A stretch of 64,000 nt of DNA from assembly GCA_016716965.1 (NCBI GenBank), contig JADJUP010000041.1, positions 1-64,000 of the forward strand. Direction: 5' to 3'. Every line of letters starts with the position of its first letter. Positions within the stretch are counted from its first letter, which is position 1. The notes under the pieces are model-generated. The model made no database searches, had not been told where the DNA came from, and worked only from the letters and a program-made list of their open reading frames with translations. This DNA comes from Sulfuritalea sp. GTDB lineage: Bacteria > Pseudomonadota > Gammaproteobacteria > Burkholderiales > Rhodocyclaceae. Below are positions 53,744 through 63,432 of this stretch, one piece after another. Both the position numbers and the translations under genes were made by a program.

Positions 53744-54537
53744 TGCCGATGCGCGACGCGCTTCATCGCGAACATCCGCCATGCGCTGACGCGCCGCGCA
53801 TCGTCAGCCTGGTGCCGAGCCTGACCGAACTGGTCTGCGACCTGGATCTCGCCGGCCAGTTGGTCGGCCGCACCGGATTCTGCGTGCACCCGAAGGAGGC
53901 CCTGCGCAGCATTCCCAAGGTCGGCGGCACCAAGGACGTGAAGCTCGACGTACTGCGGCAACTCGCGCCGACCCATGTGATCGCCGACATCGACGAAAGC
54001 CGGCGCGAGGTTGTGGAGGAGATCATGGGTTTCGTGCCCCATGTCATAGTCGTGCATCCGCACACGGTGGACGACAACCTCGCCCTGTATGCCCTGCTCG
54101 GCCACGTATTCCGTCGCGAGCATGTCGCCGCGCGACTGGCCACTGCGTTCGCCACCGCGCGCGCCGAACTGGACGACCTGGCGCGGAATCTGCCGCGCGA
54201 GCCGGTGCTGTATCCGATCTGGCGCGAGCCCTGGATGACGGTGCGCCGCGATACCTACATTGCCGCGATGCTGGCCGCTGCCGGGTGGGACAGTTTGCCG
54301 GTCGAGGCCGCGAGCCGCTATCCGGCGTTCGACTGGAATGCCCCGTGGCTGGCCGACGTGCAGCGCGTGTTGTTGCCGTCGGAGCCCTATGCCTTCACCG
54401 TGCGTGATGAGGCCGAGGTCGGTGAACTGGCGCGCCTGCCGGTGACCCGCATCGACGGTGAAATGGTTTCCTGGTACGGCAGCCGGGCGATCGCCGGCCT
54501 GCGCTACCTGGCCGCATTGCGGCGGCAGCAGCGCTGA
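53743..54537 (+). CDS. BtuF-like periplasmic-binding-fold protein (cobalamin/metal receptor type)
   Basis: 264 residues with the helical-backbone metal receptor fold: RIVSLVPSLTELVCDLDLAGQLVGRT, then FCVHPKEALRSIPKVGGTKDVKLD and QLAPTHVIADIDESRRE. No signal peptide is seen, so it may be cytosolic. Proteins of this subgroup (cobalamin-binding protein in many annotations) occur as single genes without a transporter. Ligand unknown. Confidence 0.82.
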   Translation: MPMRDALHREHPPCADAPRIVSLVPSLTELVCDLDLAGQLVGRTGFCVHPKEALRSIPKVGGTKDVKLDVLRQLAPTHVIADIDESRREVVEEIMGFVPHVIVVHPHTVDDNLALYALLGHVFRREHVAARLATAFATARAELDDLARNLPREPVLYPIWREPWMTVRRDTYIAAMLAAAGWDSLPVEAASRYPAFDWNAPWLADVQRVLLPSEPYAFTVRDEAEVGELARLPVTRIDGEMVSWYGSRAIAGLRYLAALRRQQR

Positions 54538-54583
54538 CTCACTCCGGTGGCGGCGCGCTGCGCTGCTACCGGTCCGTCGCCGG

Positions 54584-57389
54584 CTACTTTTTGTCCGGAG
54601 CAGGCACCGCCTTCGCGCCAAGTTCGAACCCGGCCGCGACATGCTCGATGTACATCGTTATGCCTTTTTGCCGGACCTGCTCGAAGGCAGTCCTGGCCAG
54701 GGTTGGTTGGCCTTGGTTGAGACGCTGCTGGCCGAGGTAGAACAGGGCTTCGGTCATGTTCAGTTCGCGCTCGTCCCCCGTCTTCTTCTCGACTTCCGCC
54801 AGCATCTTTTCCGGACTCAGGGCGCCGACCAGCATGGCCAGCGCGGGGCGCGGCCATTCGCCCTGCGGTTCCGCCCGCGCCTGCCTATCCAGATCGGGGG
54901 GAACGGCTTGTCCCAGGCGCTGCAGGGACCAGATCCGCCAAAGATCGGCATACACCCGTCGCGAACTGTCGGTTGCGGCGGCGGCTTTGGCGAAATCCTC
55001 GGCTGCTTCGGCGGTCCTTCCTTGGTAATACCGCGCATGGCCGCGGCGGTAGAAGGTTTCGAACGGATTGGCGCCGAGTGCCAGTGCCTTCGAGAAATCG
55101 AGTTCGGCTTTTGCGAACTCGCCCTGATTGAAATACAGATTGCCACGACATTGGCGGGTGCGTCCGAATTGTGGCGCCAGTTGAACCGCGCGTTCGGCAT
55201 CCTTCTGTCCATCAGCCGGCGTGCCAAGATCGGCGAGCGCCTCGGCCCGACTGCAATGCGCCTCGGCCAGGTCTTCGCCGCTCAAGCGGCCGTCGGCAAT
55301 CGTCTTGCCGATGCGTTCTACAGTATCCTGCAGGCGCTTGCGCAGATTTTCCTGCAGGGTCTTGCGACCCAAGCCAAACAGTCCATCGTTCTTGATCGCT
55401 GATTTCTCCACCACCACGTAGCCGCGCACGGCCTGGTCAATGGCTTTGACCTCCTCCATCAGCCGCGGCAACTGTTCCGGCTGCACGACCTCCGTCAGGG
55501 CGGCAAACGTTACGCCAACCCGGGCGCGATTGCCGCGGAAGCTGCGCGTCACATCGAGGTTAAAGAATTCGTTGCTGACCCGTTTCGAGCTGGGGTCGTG
55601 CGCCATCGCCACGCTTTGCGGCCAGTCTATGGTGAGTTCGTATTTGGCCTGGTAGGACGAGCCCAGCGCTACCAGTGGGAATTTGCGCTTGAGCTGAGGC
55701 GGTACATGGACCGCGCCGCGCAGATTTGCGGGAAAGAAGCGTATGCCCCATTCCAGGCCAAATTCGGTCGCCGGCTTGGGCACGCTGTAGGTGGCACGCA
55801 AGGTCATGCGATTGTCCTCGGTATCGTCCTGCCAGGTGGGCACGCCGGCCAGTTCGATGCCAGGGTAAATGCGCTCGTAGTTGCTCAGGGCGAACTTGCC
55901 CAGCTGCTCGGGAGTGAATTGAGCGGCGGCAATCCTGATGTTTTCGGCATCGTTGCCGTTCCATGTGATCGAAGTTTCAAGCTTGGCGTCACTGCCGAAG
56001 CTGGTCAGTGTGAAATGTTCGTTGAGGGTCTGCGTATTGAGTTCGCGCGCCTCCGGCGCTGTAATGCTTGCCAGCGAGGCGGCACCCGGCGCGACCGCCA
56101 GTCCTGCCATCTCGGTAGCTACGGCGCTGCGGCGTGTCAGCCGGCCGCGCTGTCCGAGTCGCGTCCCGTCCAGATACCGGTATTGGCCGTCCACTTTGGC
56201 GCGGACCATGATGTGATCGAATGCCAATGGCGTCGGCAGGAGTTTTTCGGGCAGTTTGGGATAGCGCTGCGATACCAGCAGCGGATGCGCTTCGATGCCC
56301 AGTTCGCGCAAAAGGGTCAGCAGCAGGAAGGTTTTGTCCTTGCAGTCGCCGAAGCGGCGCCCGACCACTACATGTGGTGGATTGGGCCGATGCGAGCTTT
56401 CGCCCAGCGTCACGGCAAAATAGCGTACCTCTTCCTGCACCCAGCGCAAAGCTGCCAGCGCGCGGGCTTCTTCCCCGGGCAACTGCTTCAATTTCTCGAC
56501 CAGATCGTGCATTTCCTTGGGCAGGGCACCGCCATTTGCAAACAACGGCTCGGCCCAGCGCGCCACGGCACTCCAGTCGGCATATTCACTGAACTGCAGC
56601 GCGCGCTGCAAAATAATTGTCCGGGGTGCCGGGTTCGGAATCGATGCCGTCGATGCCGGCCTCCTGCCAGCGCAACTGCCGGTGAGTCTTGCTCAGCGTG
56701 AGCTCGGGATTCTGCCGCCCGCTGCGAAAATCGCCTTGCATTTGCCAGCGGATGTCGCGCTCGATCGGGTGCGACAAGGTGACGCTGCGCAGCTCGATCG
56801 GATCCTCCTGGTCCCAGCTGGCATTTTCCGAATAGGTATTGCCGAACACCGGATTGCTGCCTTCGACCGAATAAGTGATATGCAGCGTGTCGCCGACACG
56901 CACGTCGTCAATCAGCAGGGCGACGGTGACGCCGCCGCTATAGACGCCTCGTTCCAGGTCCATCTCGCGCTGCAGGAAGCTAACGTTACTGCTGGCAGTG
57001 CGATCCAGAATGGCGTCGCCGCGCAGCAGGTGCACCCGGTGCAGGCGCAGTTTCTGGTATTGCGGCACGTAATACAGCTGGTACTGTCCGATGCGCGCCA
57101 GCGCGGCGCTGGCATTAACTTGTATGGCGCGGTTGGAATAAAAGGAATTGACCTTGCCGGCGCGGAACTGGGTATCGGCAAGGCGTGTGACGACAGGATT
57201 GCTGCGTTTGGTGGGCGGAATCGCGACCGGATGTACCCATTCCGGAATTGGGTCGCCACGCGAAAACGTGCCCGGAGCTATTGCCGTATCCGTTGCCGGT
57301 TGTGCTTCGGCGGCCTGCGCCGCGCTGCCGGCCATTGCCACGGCTGCCGCGCTCGCCAGCGCTGCTACCCATCGCCAAAATCCCGTCAT
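54584..57389 (-). pseudogene. DUF3857-transglutaminase-TPR protein, split by a frameshift
   Basis: Repaired length about 930 residues. From ATG 57389: signal peptide (WVAALASAAAVAMAG), then a DUF3857 domain (RAIQVNASAALARIGQYQLYYVPQYQ) to NYF at about 56611, where a TTTT run precedes a frame change. The second frame (LQFSEYADWSAVARWAEPLFANGG) enters a transglutaminase-like domain with Cys in RRFGDCKDKTFLLLTLL and His in AFDHIMVRAKVDG, then a beta-rich part and C-terminal TPR repeats (KAELDFSKALALGANPFETF). Such exported proteins are widespread in proteobacteria, role unclear. The shift is probably a sequencing error or a recent mutation. Confidence 0.85.
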
Positions 57390-57585
57390 GACTTTTCCCT
57401 GGCATGGTCGGCGGGCGCGGATGGCCGGCCGAAAGTTGGCAATTGTATTCGAAAGGCATTGAAAGTAGCGCGGCCCGATTTCCTGCTCGTGGGGAGCAAC
57501 GGCTTGTCGTGTTGCAGGCGGTGCGATTAGCGGTTCGTGCTGCCCGACCCGCATTTTGTCGACAGAACCCGGCGCAAAGCGAAAG

Positions 57586-57984
57586 CTATGGTTTGTGGCA
57601 TAGCGGCCCGGCCACTGGATTGGCGACGCTTTGCGCGACCACGGCGACTAGTTCATGCACCTCCTCGACGGAAAAGTGCGCGACCAGGCGGCGCGCGTGG
57701 CGCGCGGGAATCCGCGCCACGCCGGGCTGACTGTCGGGCAGCCTGATGGCGACGGCCATCAGCGCGAGCGCCTGGTCGCCGTCGGCGGCTTCGACCAGGT
57801 CGCGCTGCGCTTCCATCAGCTTTGTGTATTCGTCCTTGATGGCCTTCTCCAACTCGTCGGACAGGGCCACGACGAAACCCTTCATGCCATCGGCCTGCAG
57901 TTCGCACGGAATGCCGCGGGCGGCGAGGAGGCCGACGAAGCGGTCGCGCAGTGCCGATTCGAAGAAGATGTATTCGTTAGCCAT
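57586..57984 (-). CDS. Conserved hypothetical protein
   Basis: 132 residues, soluble: MANEYIFFESALRDRFVGLLAARGI, MKGFVVALSDELEKAI and FSVEEVHELVAVVAQSVANPV, ending GPLCHKP. Similar small proteins occur in many proteobacteria without assigned function. GGAGGAACCGATGG-type leader gives a ribosome-binding site. Flanked by gaps of about 100 bp on the upstream side and 196 bp on the downstream side. Confidence 0.75.
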   Translation of the reverse strand: MANEYIFFESALRDRFVGLLAARGIPCELQADGMKGFVVALSDELEKAIKDEYTKLMEAQRDLVEAADGDQALALMAVAIRLPDSQPGVARIPARHARRLVAHFSVEEVHELVAVVAQSVANPVAGPLCHKP

Positions 57985-58086
57985 CGGTTCCTCCGTCGTT
58001 TGTTGGTCCTTGGGAATTTTGCCGCCAATCGACTCTGCCCCGCGGAGCAGGGTCGGGCACGCGGATACCTGATCGGCAGGTCGCCG

Positions 58087-58809
58087 CTACGGGCGCTGCG
58101 GCAGTTCGTTCGGCCGCAGGTCGAACAGCAGCACTTCCGCCTCCGCGCCGCCATCGAAGCGCAGCGCACCGGCTTCGCGGATGCGCGCGCCATCTCCGGC
58201 GGACATCGGCGTGCCATTGACGCGCAGGCTGCCGCGCGCGATGTGAACAAAGGCGTAGCGCCCCGCCGCCACCTCGAACTCCGCCGCTTCGGCGCCGTCG
58301 AACAGGCCCGCATACACCCGCGCGTCCTGATACACGCCGAGCGCGCCGTCCGCGGCGTCGGGGGAAATGATCAGGCGCAGGCGGCCGCGTTTTTCGTCGG
58401 CGGGAAAATGTGTCTGCTGGTAGCGCGGCGTCACGCGCTGGCGGTCGGGCACGATCCAGATCTGCAGGAAATGCACGCCTTCCTGGCGCGAGGGATTGAA
58501 CTCGCTGTGCGTGATGCCGCTGCCGGCGCTCATCATCTGCACGTCGCCGGGGCGGATCACCGAGCCGGTGCCCATCGAGTCCTTGTGCTCCAGCGCGCCT
58601 TCCAGCACGTAAGAGAAGATCTCCATGTCGCGGTGCGGGTGGGTGCCGAAACCCATGCCCGGTTCGACGCGATCGTCATTGATCACCAGCAGGTCGGAGA
58701 AACCGACCTGCGTTGGATCGTGGTAGTGGCCAAAGGAAAACGTGTGTCGCGAATCGAGCCAGCCGAAGTTGGCCACTCCGCGCTCGGCGGCCCTGCGCAG
58801 TTCGATCAT
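58087..58809 (-). CDS. Pirin family protein (YhhW-like bicupin)
   Basis: 240 residues. N-terminal cupin metal site FGTHPHRDMEIFSYVLEG and MSAGSGITHSEFNP (His, His, His, Glu set), with the C-terminal cupin degenerate. YhhW-type pirins can have quercetinase activity. Start ATG 58809 has GGAGGAA 6 nt upstream. It lies 23 bp after the WrbA-type gene, in one operon divergent from a LysR regulator. Confidence 0.93.
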   Translation of the reverse strand: MIELRRAAERGVANFGWLDSRHTFSFGHYHDPTQVGFSDLLVINDDRVEPGMGFGTHPHRDMEIFSYVLEGALEHKDSMGTGSVIRPGDVQMMSAGSGITHSEFNPSRQEGVHFLQIWIVPDRQRVTPRYQQTHFPADEKRGRLRLIISPDAADGALGVYQDARVYAGLFDGAEAAEFEVAAGRYAFVHIARGSLRVNGTPMSAGDGARIREAGALRFDGGAEAEVLLFDLRPNELPQRP

Positions 58810-58832
58810 GATGATTTCCTCCGGTGGTGAAT

Positions 58833-59408
58833 TTAACGGTTCCAGCGCGCGGCGGTTTCGGCGACGCGGGCGCCAAACAGCCGGGCGGTTTCCAGGTCGC
58901 CGGGCGGCGGGCCTTCCTCGGGGCTGGAATCGGACGGCGACTGTGCCATGGCGCCGGCAAAGGAGCCCAGCCAGTTCACATCGTTGCGCGTGGCGGCCTT
59001 GCTGTTGGCCGGCATCATGCCGGTGCCGACCCAGACCATGCCCTGCTGCATCGCGAGGGTGATCATGTAGTGCAGCGTGGATAGCTTGTCGCCGTTCATC
59101 GAGGCCGAGTTGGTGAAGCCGGCGGCGACCTTGTTCTTCCACTTCGAGCCGAACCAGGGCTTGGAACTGGCATCGGCGAAGCGCTTGAACTGCCACGACG
59201 GTCCGCCCATGTAGGTGGGCGAGCCGAAGACGATGGCGTCGGCCTTTTCCAGCTTTTCCCAGCCGCCCTCGGCCAACTGGCCCTCGGCGTTGATTTCGAC
59301 CAGTTCCGCGCTGGCGCCGGGAACGCCGGCGGCGCCTTGCTGAACGGCCTCGGCCTGTTTGCGGGTGTGGCCATAGCCACTGTGATAGACGACGACGGTA
59401 TGGGACAT
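58833..59408 (-). CDS. WrbA-like flavodoxin-fold NAD(P)H oxidoreductase
   Basis: 191 residues. FMN-binding start VVVYHSGYGHTRKQAE, then FGSPTYMGGPSWQFKRFAD and KVAAGFTNSAS. The set is typical of WrbA/NADPH-dependent FMN reductases that act on quinones. First gene of the operon with pirin; GGAGGAAACACC precedes the ATG. Divergent from lysR, so the LysR protein is the probable regulator (inference). Confidence 0.9.
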   Translation of the reverse strand: MSHTVVVYHSGYGHTRKQAEAVQQGAAGVPGASAELVEINAEGQLAEGGWEKLEKADAIVFGSPTYMGGPSWQFKRFADASSKPWFGSKWKNKVAAGFTNSASMNGDKLSTLHYMITLAMQQGMVWVGTGMMPANSKAATRNDVNWLGSFAGAMAQSPSDSSPEEGPPPGDLETARLFGARVAETAARWNR

Positions 59409-59564
59409 GGTGTTTCCTCCGGGTTGAAAGCTTCGATATTGCTGATGATGGCTGCTAGAATGTTTGCCGTTGTGACCTGAGTTAAAGCCGAGTTAATTTC
59501 TCAAGTAAGGGCGAGTATCAGCGATAGCAAGGCATGGCGTGCTGATACTTTTTGTGATCTATAG

Positions 59565-59577
59565 TCGAAAATATCGA
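59565..59577. promoter_or_regulatory. Possible LysR-type box (T-N11-A)
   Basis: TCGAAAATATCGA has the T-N11-A form with dyad TCGA arms and lies 17 bp upstream of the lysR start in the 185-bp divergent region. An inverted TTCGATATT copy lies at 59432-59440 near the wrbA start. Both are candidate binding sites for the LysR protein. Confidence 0.35.
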
Positions 59578-59593
59578 ATATCAATCGTTTCAC

Positions 59594-60490
59594 ATGCTCA
59601 AGCTGACCCTCGATGCGATCGAAATCATCGACGCCATAGACCGTGGCGGTTCCTTCGCGGCCGCCGCCGATGCGCTGCACAAAGTGCCATCGACGATTTC
59701 CTACACAGTCGCCAAGCTGGAGGAACAACTCGGCTTCCAGCTCTTCCTGCGGCGTGGCCCGCGCGTGACGCTGACTCCGGCCGGCAGTGAACTGCTCAGC
59801 GAAGGGCGCTGGCTGCTGCGTTCCGCCGCCGACCTCGAATCGCGCCTGCGCCGCATCGCCACCGGCTACGAATCCGAACTGAAACTGGTGCATGACTCGC
59901 TGCTGCCGACCTCCGCGCTGGTCGATGACATCCGCGCCTTCGAGGCACTGGACTGCGGCACCCGCCTGCGCATCAGCACCGAAGTCATGACCGGCGCGTG
60001 GGAGGCCTTGCGCGAAGGCCGTGCCGACCTGGTGCTGGCGGTCGGCGATCCGCCCTCCGGCTTCGCGCAGCAGGCCACACGCCTGCGCGACATCGAGTTC
60101 GTGTTCTGCGTCGCGCCGCAGCACCCGCTGGCGCGCATCGACCGTCCGCTGACGACGGAGGATTTCCTGGCGCACACGGCGATCGTGGTCGCCGACAGCG
60201 CGCGCCTGCTGCCGGCGCGCAGCATCGGCGTGCTGTCCGGACAGTCGCGCATCACGGTGTCGAACATCGAGGCCAAGATCGCCTTGCAGATCGCCGGCCT
60301 CGGCTACGGTTTCCTGCCGCGCTGCCGCATCGATGGCGCCCTGACGCGGCGCGAACTGGTGGCGCGCGAGGTCGCCGAGCCGCGCGCCAGCGAACCGCTG
60401 TGGCTGGCCTGGAACCGCGACGCGGAAGGCGAGGCGCGCAAGTGGTGGCGCGAGCGCCTGCAGGCGCCCGGCGCGCTGGCTCAGGCCTGA
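59594..60490 (+). CDS. LysR-type transcriptional regulator
   Basis: 298 residues. N-terminal winged helix (IDAIDRGGSFAAAADALH, STISYTVAKLEEQLGFQLF, RRGPRVTLTPAG) and a substrate-binding domain from about residue 90 (LRISTEVMTGAWEALREGRADLVL). Divergent from wrbA-pirin, which it probably controls. The effector is unknown. A copy of the dispersed AVPPAPT motif directly follows its stop. Confidence 0.94.
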   Translation: MLKLTLDAIEIIDAIDRGGSFAAAADALHKVPSTISYTVAKLEEQLGFQLFLRRGPRVTLTPAGSELLSEGRWLLRSAADLESRLRRIATGYESELKLVHDSLLPTSALVDDIRAFEALDCGTRLRISTEVMTGAWEALREGRADLVLAVGDPPSGFAQQATRLRDIEFVFCVAPQHPLARIDRPLTTEDFLAHTAIVVADSARLLPARSIGVLSGQSRITVSNIEAKIALQIAGLGYGFLPRCRIDGALTRRELVAREVAEPRASEPLWLAWNRDAEGEARKWWRERLQAPGALAQA

Positions 60491-60525
60491 CCGCCGTACC
60501 GCCAGCGCCGACTTTTGCTTGCCCG

Positions 60526-61767
60526 ATGACTCCCCAGACCCTCGATCCCGCGCGCGAACGCGCGCTGCTGCTGACCCTGGCCGGGATCCAGTTCGCCCAC
60601 ATCCTCGACTTCATGATCATGATGCCGCTGGGCCCGATCCTGATGCGCGAACTGGGCGTCGGCACCCACGAGTTCGGCCTGCTGGTCTCGGCCTACAGTT
60701 TCACGGCGGCCTTCGCCGGGGTGCTGGCGGCCACCTTCGTCGACCGCTTCGAGCGCAAGCGCCTGCTGCTTACGATGTTCGGCCTGTTCGGGCTGGCCAC
60801 GCTGGCCTGCGGCCTGGCGCCGGGTTACCTCACGCTGCTGGTGGCGCGCGGCACGGCCGGCGCTTTCGGCGGCGTGCTCGGGTCGATGGTGCAAACCATG
60901 GTCGGCGACCTGATTCCCTTCGAACGCCGCGGTCGCGCCAGCGGCACCATCATGTCGGCGTTTTCGATTTCGACCGTGGCCGGGGTTCCGCTGTCCCTGT
61001 ATCTCGCCAACCACTTCGGCTGGCGCTTTCCGTTCTTTTTCATCGCCGCGCTTTCCGCCGGTTTCCTGCTGCTGGGCTGGAAGATGCTGCCGGCCTTGCG
61101 CGGGCACCTGCCCAACGCCACCGTGTCGGAGTCCGAACGCGCCCATCCTCTGGCGGCGATGGCGGCCGTGCTACGCGATCCCAACCACCTCAAAGCCCTG
61201 CTGTTCATGGCGCTGATCATGGTTTCAGGCTTTTCGGTGATCCCCTACATCACCATTTATCTAACCGCGAATGTACTCATCCGCCAGGAAGACATTCCGT
61301 TGATCTACCTCTTCGGCGGCTGCGCTACCTTCTTCACCTCGCGTCTGGTCGGCCGCCTCGCCGATGCCTACGGCAAGATCCGCGTATATCGGGCGATGGC
61401 GCTGTGCTCGATGGTACCCCTGCTGGTGCAGACCCATCTATGGCCGGTGCCACTATGGGTCATGATCTTCTGGTCCACGGTGTTCTTCATCTTCGTGCCG
61501 GGACGCATGGTGCCGGCCATGGCCATCGTCACCTCGGCGGTGCAGCCGCGCCTGCGCGGTACATTCCTGTCGATGAATGGTGCCGTGCAGCAGCTGTCCT
61601 CGGGCACCGCGGCCTGGCTCGGCGGCACGATGATTGCCGCCGATGCCTCGGGCCGCATCGTCGGCTACGACCATGTCGGCTGGCTGGCGGTTGGCGCCAC
61701 GGTGGTCGCGATGATTTTCGTCGACCGCATCGAACTGCATACCGGCGCGCCCGCGCGAGCTGTCTGA
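60526..61767 (+). CDS. Major facilitator superfamily transporter
   Basis: 413 residues with 12 predicted membrane segments. Marks: FMIMMPLGPILMRELGV in the first helix, loop 2-3 motif DRFERKRLLL, GRASGTIMSAFSISTVAGVP and the RLRGTFLSMNGAVQQL segment. This looks like the AraJ/NepI-like drug or sugar exporter group (DHA1). It starts 36 bp after lysR. Substrate unknown. Confidence 0.9.
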   Translation: MTPQTLDPARERALLLTLAGIQFAHILDFMIMMPLGPILMRELGVGTHEFGLLVSAYSFTAAFAGVLAATFVDRFERKRLLLTMFGLFGLATLACGLAPGYLTLLVARGTAGAFGGVLGSMVQTMVGDLIPFERRGRASGTIMSAFSISTVAGVPLSLYLANHFGWRFPFFFIAALSAGFLLLGWKMLPALRGHLPNATVSESERAHPLAAMAAVLRDPNHLKALLFMALIMVSGFSVIPYITIYLTANVLIRQEDIPLIYLFGGCATFFTSRLVGRLADAYGKIRVYRAMALCSMVPLLVQTHLWPVPLWVMIFWSTVFFIFVPGRMVPAMAIVTSAVQPRLRGTFLSMNGAVQQLSSGTAAWLGGTMIAADASGRIVGYDHVGWLAVGATVVAMIFVDRIELHTGAPARAV

Positions 61768-62089
61768 CGCGGCAGGCGTCGAGTTTCTTTACGGGGTAGC
61801 CGGGCGGCAGGCCCGGAACGATCGTCTTCGATGCATAGCCGATTCCTATGCAATGGATCGGAAAATAGTCTTGGACAATCTTATTTCAATCCAACACAAT
61901 TTAATCGTCAATTGCTTTCGGTGTGCCGCACGGAAATTTTCGTGGCAGTCGCCTGGTTCCGGTTTTCCGATTAGCCCGGGAAACTGGCGGGCGCCGCGGG
62001 TATTGAAGGGACTCTGTCCGGTATTGCAGGAGTCGCCGGTTTCGGCCGGACGATTCGATCTTGGGTAGCGTGAAAAGGAGGATTCAAGC
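61768..62089. other. Intergenic stretch before cbiM
   Basis: No gene. 61850-61920 is AT-rich and may hold the promoter. 61925-62060 contains several GC-rich complementary segments, but I could not fit a cobalamin riboswitch. AAAAGGAGG lies 7 nt before the cbiM start. Confidence 0.5.
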
Positions 62090-62770
62090 ATGCACATCGA
62101 ACCAGGTATTGTTGTTGGCGCCAAACTGGCGCTTGGCTTCATCACTGCGACCGGCGCGGTCGGCTATTCGCTCAAGCTGGCGAAGGACATGGCGAAACGT
62201 GACGGTGTCGCACCGCTCGCCATTCGCATCGTTCTGGCCGCGATGCTGGTCCTGAGCTTCTTCGAGCTGTTGCCGCACTACCCGGTAGGCGTGTCGGAGG
62301 TCCATTTCATCCTCGGCTCGACGCTGTTCCTGATGTTCGGCGCCGCTCCCGCCGCGCTCGGCCTGGCCATCGGCCTGCTGGCCCAGGGTCTGCTGGTTGC
62401 TCCCGCGGACCTGCCGCAATACGGCATGAACGTGACCAGCCTGCTGGTACCGCTGCTTGCCATCAATGTTCTGGCGCAACGCGTGATCCCCGCCAATACG
62501 GCATACAAGGATGTCACCTACGGCCAGGCGCTGAAGCTGTCCACCGCCTATCAGGGCGGCGTCGTAGCCTGGGTCGGATTCTGGGCCGTGTATGGTGCCG
62601 GTGTCGGTGCCGAGAACCTTGCCGAGATCGCCACGTTCAGCGTTGCTTACATGAGCGTGATCCTGGTCGAGCCGGTTCTCGATCTGGGTGTGCTGGCAGC
62701 CGCCAAGGCGCTACATCGCCTGGAAACCAGTGGCGTGTTCAACCCGCGCCTGTACAGCGCCGCCGCCTGA
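62090..62770 (+). CDS. cbiM: CbiM-type ECF transporter substrate-binding membrane protein
   Basis: 226 residues, six or seven membrane segments. Starts MHIEPGIVVGAKL, the CbiM hallmark in which the N-terminal Met-His region coordinates Co2+ or Ni2+. VHFILGSTLFLMFGAAPAALGLAIGLLAQ-type core (HFILG with a second His). Expected partners CbiN, CbiQ and CbiO are not in the window. Solitary CbiM-like proteins exist; transport by this one alone is uncertain. A hairpin follows the stop. Confidence 0.82.
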   Translation: MHIEPGIVVGAKLALGFITATGAVGYSLKLAKDMAKRDGVAPLAIRIVLAAMLVLSFFELLPHYPVGVSEVHFILGSTLFLMFGAAPAALGLAIGLLAQGLLVAPADLPQYGMNVTSLLVPLLAINVLAQRVIPANTAYKDVTYGQALKLSTAYQGGVVAWVGFWAVYGAGVGAENLAEIATFSVAYMSVILVEPVLDLGVLAAAKALHRLETSGVFNPRLYSAAA

Positions 62771-62790
62771 TCAGGTCGCGCTGCTCCCAA

Positions 62791-62812
62791 GACTCCGGCC
62801 CTGGCCGGAGTC
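62791..62812 (+). terminator. Hairpin after cbiM, probable terminator
   Basis: GACTCCGGCC (62791-62800), loop CT, GGCCGGAGTC (62803-62812): a perfect 10-bp stem followed by GTTTCGC, a weak T-run. It lies 20 bp after the cbiM stop. Confidence 0.55.
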
Positions 62813-62906
62813 GTTTCGCGGGGGACGTTCGTTCCCCGTTTTCGATTGATCCGGATGGGCCTCGCGGGCTGCGTTGCCTGTCGCCCCGGCGCGCCCTTCC
62901 GACGCC

Positions 62907-63365
62907 ATGAAAAGGACGATTCTCGCGAACAAAGCCGAAATGAAGGAAGCGATTCTCGATGCCAAACAGAAGAAGGGCCTGAGCTGGAACGATATCGCCA
63001 AGGCCGCCGGTCTGTCCGCCGAATTCACCTGTTCCGCCTGCCTGGGCATGAATCATCTTGACAAGAAGCCCGCCGATGCCGTGGCCAAGTTGCTCGGTCT
63101 GGGCAAGGACGGATCCGCCGCCCTGCAGGCATTTCCGCTCAAGACCTGGACTCAGGTAGCACCCACCGACCCTCTGATCTATCGCTGGTACGAGATGATC
63201 AACGTCTATGGTGAGACCATCAAGGAACTGGTCAACGAGAAGTTCGGCGATGGCATCATGAGCGCGATCGACTTCACGATGAAGATCGACAAGCAGGAGG
63301 ATCCCAAGGGCGATCGCGTGCTGGTGACGATGAGCGGCAAGTTCCTCCCCTACAAGTCCTGGTAG
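62907..63365 (+). CDS. cynS: Cyanase
   Basis: 152 residues, full length. N-terminal helical domain (AILDAKQKKGLSWNDIAKAAGL) and the catalytic domain with Arg and Glu in YRWYEMINVYGETIKELVNEKFGDGIMSAIDF-type sequence (YRWYEMINVYGE) and the Ser in GDGIMSAIDF. Converts cyanate and bicarbonate to ammonia and CO2. No cyanate transporter or CynR is adjacent. Begins MKRTILANKAEMKE. Confidence 0.95.
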   Translation: MKRTILANKAEMKEAILDAKQKKGLSWNDIAKAAGLSAEFTCSACLGMNHLDKKPADAVAKLLGLGKDGSAALQAFPLKTWTQVAPTDPLIYRWYEMINVYGETIKELVNEKFGDGIMSAIDFTMKIDKQEDPKGDRVLVTMSGKFLPYKSW

Positions 63366-63432
63366 CCTGCGCGGGTCCGGGTGGTGCACAACAGTTCGCC
63401 GCCCGCCGCGAAACCTGAAGGAGAGGTGATCC

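Noticed and set aside
53429..54642. Long minus-strand frames opposite the SDR and BtuF-like genes
   Set aside because: Antisense shadows in GC-rich codons; the plus-strand genes have clear motifs.
61925..62089. Cobalamin riboswitch upstream of cbiM
   Set aside because: A stretch GCAGGAGTCGCC vaguely resembles the terminal box, but the other conserved segments could not be placed.
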